Assembly: GCA_965222725.1 (NCBI GenBank)
Contig: OZ244969.1
Coordinates: forward strand, 2,232,001-2,296,000
DNA length: 64,000 nucleotides
DNA from: GCA-2748575 sp965222725
Lineage (GTDB): Bacteria; Pseudomonadota; Gammaproteobacteria; Pseudomonadales; Ketobacteraceae
Reading direction: 5' to 3'
Made by a program: the position numbers and the translations under genes
The notes under the pieces: model-generated
Database searches by the model: none
Seen by the model: the letters and a program-made list of their open reading frames with translations, nothing else
Told to the model about the DNA's origin: nothing
Part shown: positions 16,146-24,529 of the stretch, in pieces
Position numbering within the stretch: the first letter of the stretch is position 1
Layout of the letters: each line of letters opens with the position of its first letter

Positions 16146-17462
16146 TCAGTGGGGGGGCAGGGGTTTCAGCAGTTCTTCTTCCGGTTGCTGGTAGTCCAGC
16201 TTTTCGCCCAGCAGTTCTTCGATTTTGGGGATCTCGAACGCATCTTCCTCGCAGGCAAAGCTGATGGAAATACCGCTGCTGCCGGCGCGACCGGTGCGGC
16301 CGATGCGATGCACGTAATCTTCAGGGTCTTCCGGCAGGGTAAAGTTCACCACATGGCTGATGCCGTCGATATGAATGCCGCGGCCGGCCACGTCGGTAGC
16401 CACCAGCACCCGTATTTTACCGTTACGGAAGTTTTCCAGGGTCGTCAGCCGCTTGTTCTGGGGCACGTCGCCTGATAGTAGTGCGGTTCGCACATTCAGG
16501 CGTTTAAGGTGTTCCACCAGATCCCGGGTTTCGTCGCGGCGGTTGGCAAACACAATCACCTTGTCCAGATTCTTCTGGTTAATGATGTTGTAGAGCAGCG
16601 TGATTTTTTCGTCGGTGGTGGTGAGGTAAACCTTTTTCTCCACGTTGGCGGAGGCCACGCTGTCGGGCTCGATTTCCACCAGTTCCGCGTCCCGGGTCCA
16701 GCTGCGGGCCAGGTTGATAATGTCTTCGGTGAAGGTGGCGCTGAACAGCAGGGTCTGGCGGTAGGTTTTCTTCGGGGTTTCCCGGATGATGCGCTTGATA
16801 TCGGGGATAAAGCCCATATCCAGCATGCGATCGGCTTCGTCGATAATCAGCACTTCCACTTCCGACAGGTACAGGTCGCGGTTCTTGATAAAGTCCAGAA
16901 TCCGGCCGGGAGTGCCCACCAGAATATCAATGATTTCGTTGTTCAGGCGGGTTTTCTGTTTGCGGTAATCCATACCGCCCACCACGCTCATCAGGGTAAC
17001 GGGTGTGTCTTCTATAAACAGTTTGGCGTCCTTCTCGATCTGCAATGCCAGCTCCCGGGTGGGGGCCAGAATCAGAGCCCGGGGTTCACCGTTGTAGCGC
17101 TCTTCCTGTTCGGGCTCGCTGAGCAGATGTTGCATCAGGCTGATCAGGAAGGCGGCGGTTTTTCCGGTGCCGGTTTGTGCCTTGCCGATAATGTCGTGTC
17201 CCTGCAGGGTAATGGGCAGTGACATGGCCTGAATGTCGCTGCATTCGGTAAAGCCCATGTTTTTAATGGCGGCCTGCAGGCGGGAATCTAAGTCAAAGGA
17301 AGTAAAAGGAACTTTGGGGGCGGGCGTAGCGGTTGTATCGGGTTCGGCAGGTGTATCGGTTGCAGTGGGTGCATCGGGCTTAGCGGTCGTAGAAAAAGCC
17401 GCCTGGGTTTCTTCGGTGGCCCGGGGCGCCGTATCACTGGGTTGCTGTTCTTTGTTTTCCAT
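16146..17462 (-). CDS. rhlB: ATP-dependent RNA helicase RhlB
   Basis: 438 residues. DEAD-box helicase, part of the RNA degradosome in many gammaproteobacteria. Residues 1-50 are a low-complexity T/A/P/E linker. The core follows: Q-motif region SDIQAMSLP, Walker A AQTGTGKT (95-102), DEAD (208-211), SAT in LLFSATF, and HRIGRTGRAG in the second RecA domain. The IGKAQTGTGKTAAFLISLM context and PEDPEDYVHRIGRTGRAG match RhlB rather than RhlE or SrmB. The long basic C-terminal tail of E. coli RhlB is missing, and the N-terminal extension is longer. Confidence 0.9.
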   Translation of the reverse strand: MENKEQQPSDTAPRATEETQAAFSTTAKPDAPTATDTPAEPDTTATPAPKVPFTSFDLDSRLQAAIKNMGFTECSDIQAMSLPITLQGHDIIGKAQTGTGKTAAFLISLMQHLLSEPEQEERYNGEPRALILAPTRELALQIEKDAKLFIEDTPVTLMSVVGGMDYRKQKTRLNNEIIDILVGTPGRILDFIKNRDLYLSEVEVLIIDEADRMLDMGFIPDIKRIIRETPKKTYRQTLLFSATFTEDIINLARSWTRDAELVEIEPDSVASANVEKKVYLTTTDEKITLLYNIINQKNLDKVIVFANRRDETRDLVEHLKRLNVRTALLSGDVPQNKRLTTLENFRNGKIRVLVATDVAGRGIHIDGISHVVNFTLPEDPEDYVHRIGRTGRAGSSGISISFACEEDAFEIPKIEELLGEKLDYQQPEEELLKPLPPH

Positions 17463-17486
17463 AGATTCCTGACTTTGACAAAGGTT

Positions 17487-18131
17487 TTATCGATTTCGGT
17501 GGTTGTTTATATCATCTGGATAGTCGATATCCAATAGAATAGCGGGATCTTTTACGTTTAAGCGTAGCACCGCCGCCTGGTTGGCGGACACGATGGCCTT
17601 GCCACCGCGGTCGCCGCTGAGCGCCTGCAGCTGCTGCGCAAAGGCGCTGCCAAAGCCCACCGGGTGACCCGGGTGTTTGGTACCGTTCTGGCTATATTCC
17701 GGTATCACAATCCGGTGATCGGCCACCGCCATAGCCACTTGCCGGTACGTGGCCGTGCTGATCCAGGGCATGTCCGCCAGGCAGATTACCCAGCCCTGCC
17801 AGCTGCCGGTGTGGCGCACACCGGTGGCAATGCTGGTGCCCAGGCCCTGACTGGCATCAGGATTGAGGAGGGGAGAGAAGCCCAGGTTTTTCACGGCGCT
17901 GATCAATGCCGGGTTTTCCGGATCACAGATCACCCGGGCAGGACATTCCTCTGGCAATTGCATCAAGGTGGTGTGAAGAAGGGTGTGTGGAACGCTGTTC
18001 TGTGGCGTGGCATTCGTCGCCAACGGCGCCATCAGTTTGTTCCCGCCAAACCGGCTGCCGCGCCCGGCTGCCATTACCAGAAAACCAACCCGGGCTGTTG
18101 CTGCTTTGCCCGATTCGTTAGCGCTGTTCAT
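17487..18131 (-). CDS. MocA-like molybdenum cofactor cytidylyltransferase (NTP-transferase)
   Basis: 214 residues. Nucleotidyltransferase fold with the signature AAGRGSRFGGNKLMAPL (21-37) and the catalytic metal site in CLADMPW, followed by GHPVGFG. This is the MobA-like/MocA family, which attaches CMP to molybdopterin for enzymes of the xanthine oxidase family. It overlaps the xdhC-type gene by 4 nt and lies in the molybdenum hydroxylase operon, supporting the cytidylyl role. Confidence 0.85.
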   Translation of the reverse strand: MNSANESGKAATARVGFLVMAAGRGSRFGGNKLMAPLATNATPQNSVPHTLLHTTLMQLPEECPARVICDPENPALISAVKNLGFSPLLNPDASQGLGTSIATGVRHTGSWQGWVICLADMPWISTATYRQVAMAVADHRIVIPEYSQNGTKHPGHPVGFGSAFAQQLQALSGDRGGKAIVSANQAAVLRLNVKDPAILLDIDYPDDINNHRNR

Positions 18132-19096
18132 GGGCGGCGAATGGCTCTGACCAGATCGGCAGCAATGGCCATGGCGATTTCCGCCGGGGTTTTGCTGCCG
18201 ATATCCAGCCCTATGGGGGCCACTAATCTGCCCAGCTGGGTGTCATTAATTCCCAGATCCCGTAAACGGGCCATACGTGCGGCGGTGGACTTTGCCGATC
18301 CCATGGCGCCTATGTAAAAACAGTCCGCAGTCAGGGCTTCCATTAACCCCATATCATCCACCCGGGGATCGTGGGCCACGGCGACAATGGCGGTGTGTTT
18401 GTCATTGGCCTGTTCGCGGATCAGGTCGTCCGGCATGGAGTTGAACTGTTGGGTGAATGCCAGCGGCCAATGGGCGAATGCCTGCTCCCGCGGATCGCAG
18501 ATCCAGACTTCGAAATCCAGTGTCTGGCAGAACTCCGCCAGGTACTGGGCCACCTGATTGGCGCCGATAATCACCAGCCGATAGCGGGGCCCGATATAGT
18601 AATTCACCTGTTGTTCATTTCGCTGCAGTGGATGGGGGCTGGCGGGATCCAGCTGCAGGCTGGCAGGATCAGCAAAGGAGCGGCTCAGACAAACCTTGCG
18701 GCTCAATCCTTCGCGGTTTTCAATCCCTTGGTGGATTTGCTGAAAGTGGTGGCGATGGCTGTCATCGGCGGGTAGGTATTCCATCAGCAATTCCAGTTTG
18801 CCGCCGCAGGGTAAACCAAACCGGGTGGCCTCATCGGCACTGATGCCGTACTGCAGAAAAAAGGGTTGCTGATGCGCTGCAAATTCGCCGCGGGCCAGCT
18901 TGTTGAGCAGGTCCTCTTCAATGCAACCTCCGGACAGGGAGCCGCAACTGCCCTGATCGGAATTCCAGGCCATGCAGGCACCGGGCAACCGGGGGGCCGA
19001 TCCCCAGGTTTTTACCACGGTGGCCAGCCAGCAGGGGCGATGGTGTTGCAGGTTTTGATAAACGAAATTCAGTACGGCGTTGGCGGCGCTATCCAT
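18128..19096 (-). CDS. xdhC: XdhC/CoxI family molybdoenzyme maturation factor
   Basis: 322 residues. XdhC proteins bind the molybdenum cofactor, promote its sulfuration and deliver it to xanthine-oxidase-type enzymes. The N-terminal CoxI domain has TWGSAPRLPG and GSLSGGCIEEDLL. The C-terminal Rossmann domain (LVIIGANQVAQYLAEF, IGAMGSAKSTAARMARL, PIGLDIGSKTPAEIAMAIAADLV) is the usual second half. It lies 30 nt after the catalytic subunit gene and overlaps mocA by 4 nt. Confidence 0.9.
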   Translation of the reverse strand: MDSAANAVLNFVYQNLQHHRPCWLATVVKTWGSAPRLPGACMAWNSDQGSCGSLSGGCIEEDLLNKLARGEFAAHQQPFFLQYGISADEATRFGLPCGGKLELLMEYLPADDSHRHHFQQIHQGIENREGLSRKVCLSRSFADPASLQLDPASPHPLQRNEQQVNYYIGPRYRLVIIGANQVAQYLAEFCQTLDFEVWICDPREQAFAHWPLAFTQQFNSMPDDLIREQANDKHTAIVAVAHDPRVDDMGLMEALTADCFYIGAMGSAKSTAARMARLRDLGINDTQLGRLVAPIGLDIGSKTPAEIAMAIAADLVRAIRRP

Positions 19097-19125
19097 GGTT
19101 TTAACTGCTGCGACTAGGGTGAGTG

Positions 19126-21333
19126 TTATGAAAGGCTGAGCGGCAACTGGCGCAGGCGTTTGCCTGTGGCACGAAACACGGCATTGGCGACTGCGGCGGC
19201 AATGGGGGGAACGCCCGGTTCACCCACCCCGGTGGGAGCCTCGTCACTGTCGATGATGTGCACTTCAATTTCCGGCGTTTCGTGGATTCGCAGCAACGGG
19301 TAATTGCCGAAATTATCCTGCTCTATCCTTCCGTCTTTAATGCTGATGTTGCCGTAAAGAGCGGCAGTGAGCCCGAAGATAATACCGCTTTCCATTTGCA
19401 TTCTGACAATATCCGGATTCACCACTGTGCCGCAGTCCACCACGCACACCACACGGTGCACGCGGATGTTATCGTCACTAACCGACACTTCCGCCAGTTG
19501 CGACACATAGGAATCAAACGATGGATGGCTGGCAACACCCTGGGTAAGTCCGGCCCGGGAGGGCTGGCCCCAGCTGCCTTTGTCGGCGAGCACTTCAAGG
19601 GTATGGCGCAGGCGGGGGTTACCCTGCAGATGTGCCAGCCGGTAAGCCATGGGATCCTGGTTCGCCAGATGGGCCAGTTCATCCATAAAGGACTCGATAA
19701 AAAAACCGTTGAAGGAATGCCCCACAGAGCGCAGAAAGCCCACCGGAACACCGGGATCATGGTGTACGTGGCGCACTTCTACGTTGGGGGTGTCGTAGTG
19801 GTATTCTTTGGCGCCTTCCACACTGGTGGCGTCGGTCAGCATGCCGCCGTAGATAGTGGGACCAAGGGATCCCATGGCACTGACCAGGCCATCGGGAAAC
19901 CAGGCCGGTAGTACAGCGCCCACCATTTCCGGAAAGGCATAGGCGAGAATATTGGTGCTGGTGGCCTTGTAATGCCAGGTATGCAGATTGCCTTCGTTGT
20001 CCAGTCCAGCTTTGATTTCGGCAATGGCGGTGGGGCGGTAAAAATCATTGCGGGTGTCGTCTTCCCGGCTCCAGATCAGTTGTACCGGCAGCTCGGCGAC
20101 CTTGGCGATCTTGGCAGCTTCCACCGCAAAATCCTGATTCAGGCGCCGGCCGAAGCCGCCGCCCATCAGGGTGGTGTGAACCTGGATCTGGCTGCGACGC
20201 AGACCGGTAACGCCTTCCACCAGAGCAGCCACCAGATCGGGCCCCTGTGTGGGTGCCCATACCTCGCACTGGTCTTCAGAAAGCACCACAGTACAGTTCA
20301 TGGGTTCCATGGTGGCGTGAGCAATATAAGGAACTTCGTAGGTGGCACTTAAGGTGCTGGCGGCCTGTGCCAGGCCATCGCTGCCGTCGCCATCTTCGCG
20401 CACATTGGTGCCGCTTTCCTCCGCCAGAGCGCTGGTAAATTCCTGATGAATGCTGGCGCTGCTTTTGTTTTTCAGTTCCGGGTAATCCCAGTTCACGGTA
20501 ATGGTTTTCAGGGCCTGTTGTGCCACCCAGTAACTTTCCGACAGCACGGCGATGCCGGTATCGATCGCCACCACTTTAATCACACCCGGCATATCCATGG
20601 CTTTGCGGGCGTCATAACTTTTTACCGTGCCGCCACGTACGGGGCAGCGTAATAATGCCGCCCGGTAAGCGAAGGGCACACCGGCATCGATACCAAAGGT
20701 GGCCGTACCGGCAACTTTCATGCCGGCGTCCAGGCGCTGGTTAACCTTGCCGATAAACTGCCAGCGATCTTTGGGCGTTAACGTTGGGTGGTCCGGCACC
20801 GGTTGTTCTTTCGCTATATCCGCCAGGTCACCAAAGGTGAAGACGCGGTTTTCACTGATCACGGTTTTGTCCGTTATCCGGCAGGATGCCGGTTGCACCT
20901 GCCACTGGGACGCAGCGGCCATGATGAGCATTTCCCGGGCGGTGGCCGCCGCAACCCGCAACGGTTCCCAGGATGTTTTCATACTGGTGCTGCCACCGGT
21001 TACCTGCACGCCGTACACCGGATTGCGGTAATCGGGGTGGACCCCGGCGGTATGTACGCTGATATGGTGGGGTGGGGTGTGCAACTCCTCGGCAATCAGG
21101 GTGGTCATGCCGGTCAGGGTGCCCTGGCCCATCTCGGTACGGTCCAGGTAAAACACCAGTTCATTATCCGGCGTAATCTGGATCCAGGCGTTAGGTTCCC
21201 AGGCGGGTGCGCTGCTGTGGGGCAGGCGGGTGGCACAGCCGCTCATGAGCGGTAACTGACAGGCCACCAGCAGGCCGGTGCTTGCGGTGATACCGCTTTT
21301 AAGAAAATCCCGGCGGGAACTGCGCTGAGTCAT
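19126..21333 (-). CDS. Molybdopterin-binding catalytic subunit, IorB-like, Tat-exported
   Basis: 735 residues. Xanthine-oxidase-family large subunit of the type known as isoquinoline 1-oxidoreductase beta / aldehyde dehydrogenase. The twin-arginine signal SRRDFLK is at 5-11, followed by a hydrophobic stretch; LMSGC at the end of that stretch could be a lipobox. Cofactor-binding blocks include TEMGQGTLTGM, GGGFGRRLNQD and the catalytic glutamate in TGVGEPG near the C-terminus. The small iron-sulfur subunit is encoded just upstream without its own signal, so the folded heterodimer is probably exported together. The real substrate is unknown; annotated isoquinoline specificity should not be assumed. 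Confidence 0.9.
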   Translation of the reverse strand: MTQRSSRRDFLKSGITASTGLLVACQLPLMSGCATRLPHSSAPAWEPNAWIQITPDNELVFYLDRTEMGQGTLTGMTTLIAEELHTPPHHISVHTAGVHPDYRNPVYGVQVTGGSTSMKTSWEPLRVAAATAREMLIMAAASQWQVQPASCRITDKTVISENRVFTFGDLADIAKEQPVPDHPTLTPKDRWQFIGKVNQRLDAGMKVAGTATFGIDAGVPFAYRAALLRCPVRGGTVKSYDARKAMDMPGVIKVVAIDTGIAVLSESYWVAQQALKTITVNWDYPELKNKSSASIHQEFTSALAEESGTNVREDGDGSDGLAQAASTLSATYEVPYIAHATMEPMNCTVVLSEDQCEVWAPTQGPDLVAALVEGVTGLRRSQIQVHTTLMGGGFGRRLNQDFAVEAAKIAKVAELPVQLIWSREDDTRNDFYRPTAIAEIKAGLDNEGNLHTWHYKATSTNILAYAFPEMVGAVLPAWFPDGLVSAMGSLGPTIYGGMLTDATSVEGAKEYHYDTPNVEVRHVHHDPGVPVGFLRSVGHSFNGFFIESFMDELAHLANQDPMAYRLAHLQGNPRLRHTLEVLADKGSWGQPSRAGLTQGVASHPSFDSYVSQLAEVSVSDDNIRVHRVVCVVDCGTVVNPDIVRMQMESGIIFGLTAALYGNISIKDGRIEQDNFGNYPLLRIHETPEIEVHIIDSDEAPTGVGEPGVPPIAAAVANAVFRATGKRLRQLPLSLS

Positions 21334-21365
21334 ACCTGGTACCCCTCGTTGTTATGGTGTGCACC

Positions 21366-21875
21366 TTATGATGAGGTGAGGTCTTCCGGTAAATGCTTGC
21401 CGGTAGTTTGGGGTTGGCCGTTTTGCATGATGCCGGCCGCTTCATGAATGGCTTTGCGAATGCGCGGATAGGTGCCACAGCGGCACAGGTTGCCGGACAT
21501 GGCGCGGTCAATATCCTTGTCGGTGGGCGCCGCATTGGTGGCCAGCAGGGCACTGGCGGACATGATCTGACCCGGCTGGCAGTAACCGCACTGAGGGACA
21601 TTGTGTTTGATCCAGGCCTGCTGCACCGGATGACTGGCATCGTCACTCAGTCCTTCAATGGTGGTGATTTTTTTTCCGGCGATGCTGCCTACCGTGGTAA
21701 TGCAGGAACGGGTAGCCTTGCCGTTGATATGAACCGTACAGGCGCCGCACAACCCTTTACCACAACCGTACTTGGTGCCGGTGAGCTTGATAAAATCCCT
21801 GATGGCCCACAACAGGGGCATTTCCGGGTCCACATCCAGGGAGTGTGGTGATCCATTGAGTTCAAATTTGATCAT
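21366..21875 (-). CDS. 2Fe-2S subunit of molybdenum hydroxylase, IorA-like
   Basis: 169 residues. Two [2Fe-2S] clusters: plant-type C38, C43, C46, C58 (GCGKGLCGAC...SC) and the helical domain C96, C99, C131, C133 (QCGYCQPGQIM ... LCRCGTYPRI). It transfers electrons from the molybdenum site. First gene of the four-gene minus-strand operon, 32 nt before the large subunit. No signal sequence, in line with export as a passenger of its Tat-bearing partner. The final 20 residues are a polar tail. Confidence 0.93.
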   Translation of the reverse strand: MIKFELNGSPHSLDVDPEMPLLWAIRDFIKLTGTKYGCGKGLCGACTVHINGKATRSCITTVGSIAGKKITTIEGLSDDASHPVQQAWIKHNVPQCGYCQPGQIMSASALLATNAAPTDKDIDRAMSGNLCRCGTYPRIRKAIHEAAGIMQNGQPQTTGKHLPEDLTSS

Positions 21876-21938
21876 CGTTATTTACCCGATTAATTGAGCA
21901 GGCTATTAGGGTGATTCTCGCCCAGTTGTGGGCATATT

Positions 21939-22580
21939 TCAAAGCCTGAATTGCCACACCAGAGTGCGGTTGTTGGCGGGCATGGCATGATCCTTCACAA
22001 ACGAAAGTCCCTGTGTTTCAGCCAGCGCATTTACCTTTTCAAAATCTCTGATGGCGCGGTGGGGTGCCTGGGCTTTCAGCCACTCATTAAACTGTGCGTT
22101 GCTGTCGCTGGTAAAGCGTCCGTCGTAATTGAAGGGGCCGTACAGTAAAAAGTGGCCGCCGCTTTTTAAAACCTGCGGCAGAAAGGCAAACATCCGCTCC
22201 ACCTCCGGCCAGCTCATGATGTGGGCCGTATTGGCGGAAAACACAAAATCAACCGGATCACCCGGCCATGCCGGTTGGTTGATATCCAGTTCCACGGGGT
22301 CGTAAAAATTTTCATTGCCGCTGTATTGTACCCATGCCCTGATGCCGTCCAGGTTTTCCTTCTGGTCGGTAGGGAACCAGTGCAGGCCCGTGTGCTTCGC
22401 AGTGATATAAGCGCCATGCTGGCCGGTGCCGCTGCCTATTTCCAGCAGGGTGGCTTTTTCCTGTTGCAACGCATGAGCGTTCTGCAAATAGTAACTGAGT
22501 ACCTGGCGGATGGGTTCCTGATTATTTTCGCAAGCCTGGGAGAAAGGTAATTGCATGAGGTTTGCCTGTTGGTTTGCCAT
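21939..22580 (-). CDS. DUF938 family SAM-dependent methyltransferase
   Basis: 213 residues. N-terminal LPFSQACENNQEPI is the hallmark of DUF938. SAM motif I is LLEIGSGTGQHGAYI, followed by WFPTDQKEN and FSANTAHIMSWPEV, then LKSGGHFLLYGPF. Substrate unknown. It is upstream of the hydroxylase operon on the same strand with a 63-nt gap and may or may not belong to it. Confidence 0.88.
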   Translation of the reverse strand: MANQQANLMQLPFSQACENNQEPIRQVLSYYLQNAHALQQEKATLLEIGSGTGQHGAYITAKHTGLHWFPTDQKENLDGIRAWVQYSGNENFYDPVELDINQPAWPGDPVDFVFSANTAHIMSWPEVERMFAFLPQVLKSGGHFLLYGPFNYDGRFTSDSNAQFNEWLKAQAPHRAIRDFEKVNALAETQGLSFVKDHAMPANNRTLVWQFRL

Positions 22581-22739
22581 AAACGAGAGTGATGGAATGA
22601 CAGGCAGTCTGAACTATCTGGGATCGGTTGCGCAAGACAGCAATGGAGGTGATGCAGTTATTTTAGGCCGGAAAGCAGGTTGCAAAAAGCTCTCTTGCGT
22701 CCGGCAAAACCGGGCGCTGGGGAGTGCTATTGGCGGGGG

Positions 22740-23045
22740 CTATTTATCGAACCAGAATTCGATAACGGAGCAGTCCTGCTGATAGCGAACAGTGTGTTCT
22801 TTTTGGGAGGGAATTTCGAAGGAGTCACCGGTACGGTAAGTTCTGGTGTTCCCTTCCAGGTTCACTTCCACAAGCCCACTGATAATAATGTGCTTGGTGC
22901 GGTTGGTGTTGATGGATGGCCCCACAATTGTGCCTTTGTCATAACTGGTGAACATGACTTCGCACCCATGTGGCCCCAGGCGGAAAACTTCATCCTTAGG
23001 AGCATTTCCGCTGAAAAATGATTCCTTAGGTTGAAACAGGCTCAT
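22740..23045 (-). CDS. Small cupin-domain protein
   Basis: 101 residues, single cupin barrel. Motif 1 is degenerate: where G(X)5HXH is expected there is NTNRTKHIIISG, with only one histidine. Motif 2 is GDSFEIPSQKEHTVRY with its histidine. So metal binding may be reduced or altered. Function unknown. The 158 nt between it and the DUF938 gene contain no clear feature. Confidence 0.75.
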   Translation of the reverse strand: MSLFQPKESFFSGNAPKDEVFRLGPHGCEVMFTSYDKGTIVGPSINTNRTKHIIISGLVEVNLEGNTRTYRTGDSFEIPSQKEHTVRYQQDCSVIEFWFDK

Positions 23046-23377
23046 AGTAGTACCCTATCGTTTCATTCATTAGCATTATCGTCCTGATGTGTGACATTTC
23101 AGTGTCCCCCTTTTTTCTCATGTTTTCTTTTTATTGGTGGTTTTCTTGTTGGCTTCATCTGAGATGATCTCAGATTCGTTATGACACCTTTGCTTTAATT
23201 CACGCAAGCAAAATCTTTGTTGGTCAGGTTTTGCTGATTGTTTAGTGATCTGTATGTTCAAGTTTAGTGCATGTTGCAAGAAGTTGCACAATTTTGCGTC
23301 ATTCATGGCTTTTAGGGGATGGTCTGCTGATAGTGTTATAAATTGCTTGAGTTTCACCGGCTCCCTGACGATGATGC
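23046..23377. other. AT-rich divergent intergenic region
   Basis: The region separates the cupin gene from the FemAB-like gene. It is richer in A+T than its neighbours and contains a perfect 19-bp palindrome (annotated separately). A minus-strand reading frame of 79 codons at 23118-23357 has no family signature, and none is called. Confidence 0.4.
23157..23175. promoter_or_regulatory. Perfect 19-bp palindrome, candidate operator
   Basis: Arms ATCTGAGAT and ATCTCAGAT around a single central G, in the divergent intergenic region between the cupin gene and the FemAB-like gene. Length and symmetry are typical of a homodimeric regulator site. The cognate regulator is unknown. Confidence 0.45.
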
Positions 23378-24529
23378 ATGGCCATGAAGATAGAGACCCT
23401 TTACAGCATGTCGGAGATACCCCAGAGCGAGTGGCAGCGCTGCCTGGGATCCGCTTATCCGTTCCTGCGTTATGAATTCCTGTGTTCTCTGGAAGAACAA
23501 CGCTGTACCACGGCAGAAACGGGCTGGAAAGCCATGCACTTGCGTGGTGTTGATCAAAAAACAGGCGTCGGTTCGGCGGAGCTTGTGATGCCCCTGTATC
23601 TGAAAAGTCATTCCTGGGGGGAATATGTGTTTGATCAGGAATGGGCTCATGCCTATCAGCGTTACGGTATGCGTTATTACCCCAAGCTGCTCACGGCAGC
23701 GCCATTTACCCCGGCAACCGGGCCGCGCTGGGGAACGGCGAATGCGGGGCAGCTGTTACCGGAGGCTGCGATTGAGCACATCAAAACCCTGGTGGATCAG
23801 GGGTTGGCATCGTCCTGGCATTGTCTGTTTCCACAGGCTGATCAGGCTGCGCAGCTTGAGTCCTTTGGCCTGCTGCGGCGCTCCGGCTGCCAGTTCCACT
23901 GGTTCAACCGTGGCTATCAACACTTTGAAGATTTTCTGAATACCTTTGCTTCCCGCAAACGCAAAAACACCCGCAAGGAACGCCAGGCAGTGCAGGCCCT
24001 TGGGCTCCATTTTCAGCGGCAGCCGGGTGATCAGCTGAGTCCGGAAGACTGGATCCGTTTTTATGAATTTTATGCCAGCACTTATTACAAGCGTGGCCAC
24101 AGTCCGCACCTGACCCTGGCATTTTTTCAGGAGGTGGCGATGTCTCTGGGGCCGCAAATGCTGGTGGACTGGGTGTGGTTACCGGGGGATGCGGAACCGG
24201 TGGCGGCGGCCTTGTTCTTTTTTGATGAGGAAACCCTGTACGGCCGTTACTGGGGTTGCCGCCGGGAAATTGATGGCTTGCATTTTGAAGTCTGTTTTTA
24301 CCGCGGTATTGAGTTTGCCATTGAAAAAGGGTTGCAGCGTTTTGATCCGGGGGCTCAGGGCGAGCATAAAATCAGCCGCGGTTTTGAACCGGTGGAAACC
24401 TGTTCCTACCATTGGATTGGACACCCCGGTTTCCGGGACGCCATTGCCCGTTTTGTGGACGAAGAAAAGCGTTACGTGGATGAATACCGCTCGCTGGCAG
24501 CAGAGCGGTTACCCTTTAAACGGGGTTAG
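23378..24529 (+). CDS. FemAB-like GNAT family acyltransferase (DUF482)
   Basis: 383 residues. The long GNAT-fold protein begins MAMKIETLYSMSEIP and contains PFLRYEFLCSLE, FTPATGPR and ASRKRKNTRKERQAV, then DGLHFEVCFYRGIEFAIEKGLQRFDPGAQGEHKISRGF (read here in parts). These are the conserved blocks of the DUF482/FemAB-like family. The role in cell-envelope or small-molecule acylation is not established. ATG 23378 or the in-frame ATG 23384 could serve as start. It overlaps the end of the convergent M48 gene by 4 nt. Confidence 0.85.
   Translation: MAMKIETLYSMSEIPQSEWQRCLGSAYPFLRYEFLCSLEEQRCTTAETGWKAMHLRGVDQKTGVGSAELVMPLYLKSHSWGEYVFDQEWAHAYQRYGMRYYPKLLTAAPFTPATGPRWGTANAGQLLPEAAIEHIKTLVDQGLASSWHCLFPQADQAAQLESFGLLRRSGCQFHWFNRGYQHFEDFLNTFASRKRKNTRKERQAVQALGLHFQRQPGDQLSPEDWIRFYEFYASTYYKRGHSPHLTLAFFQEVAMSLGPQMLVDWVWLPGDAEPVAAALFFFDEETLYGRYWGCRREIDGLHFEVCFYRGIEFAIEKGLQRFDPGAQGEHKISRGFEPVETCSYHWIGHPGFRDAIARFVDEEKRYVDEYRSLAAERLPFKRG

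Noticed and set aside
23118..23357. 79-codon minus-strand frame in the cupin/FemAB-like intergenic region
   Set aside because: No motif, no ribosome binding site seen, AT-rich background, and it overlaps the palindrome.
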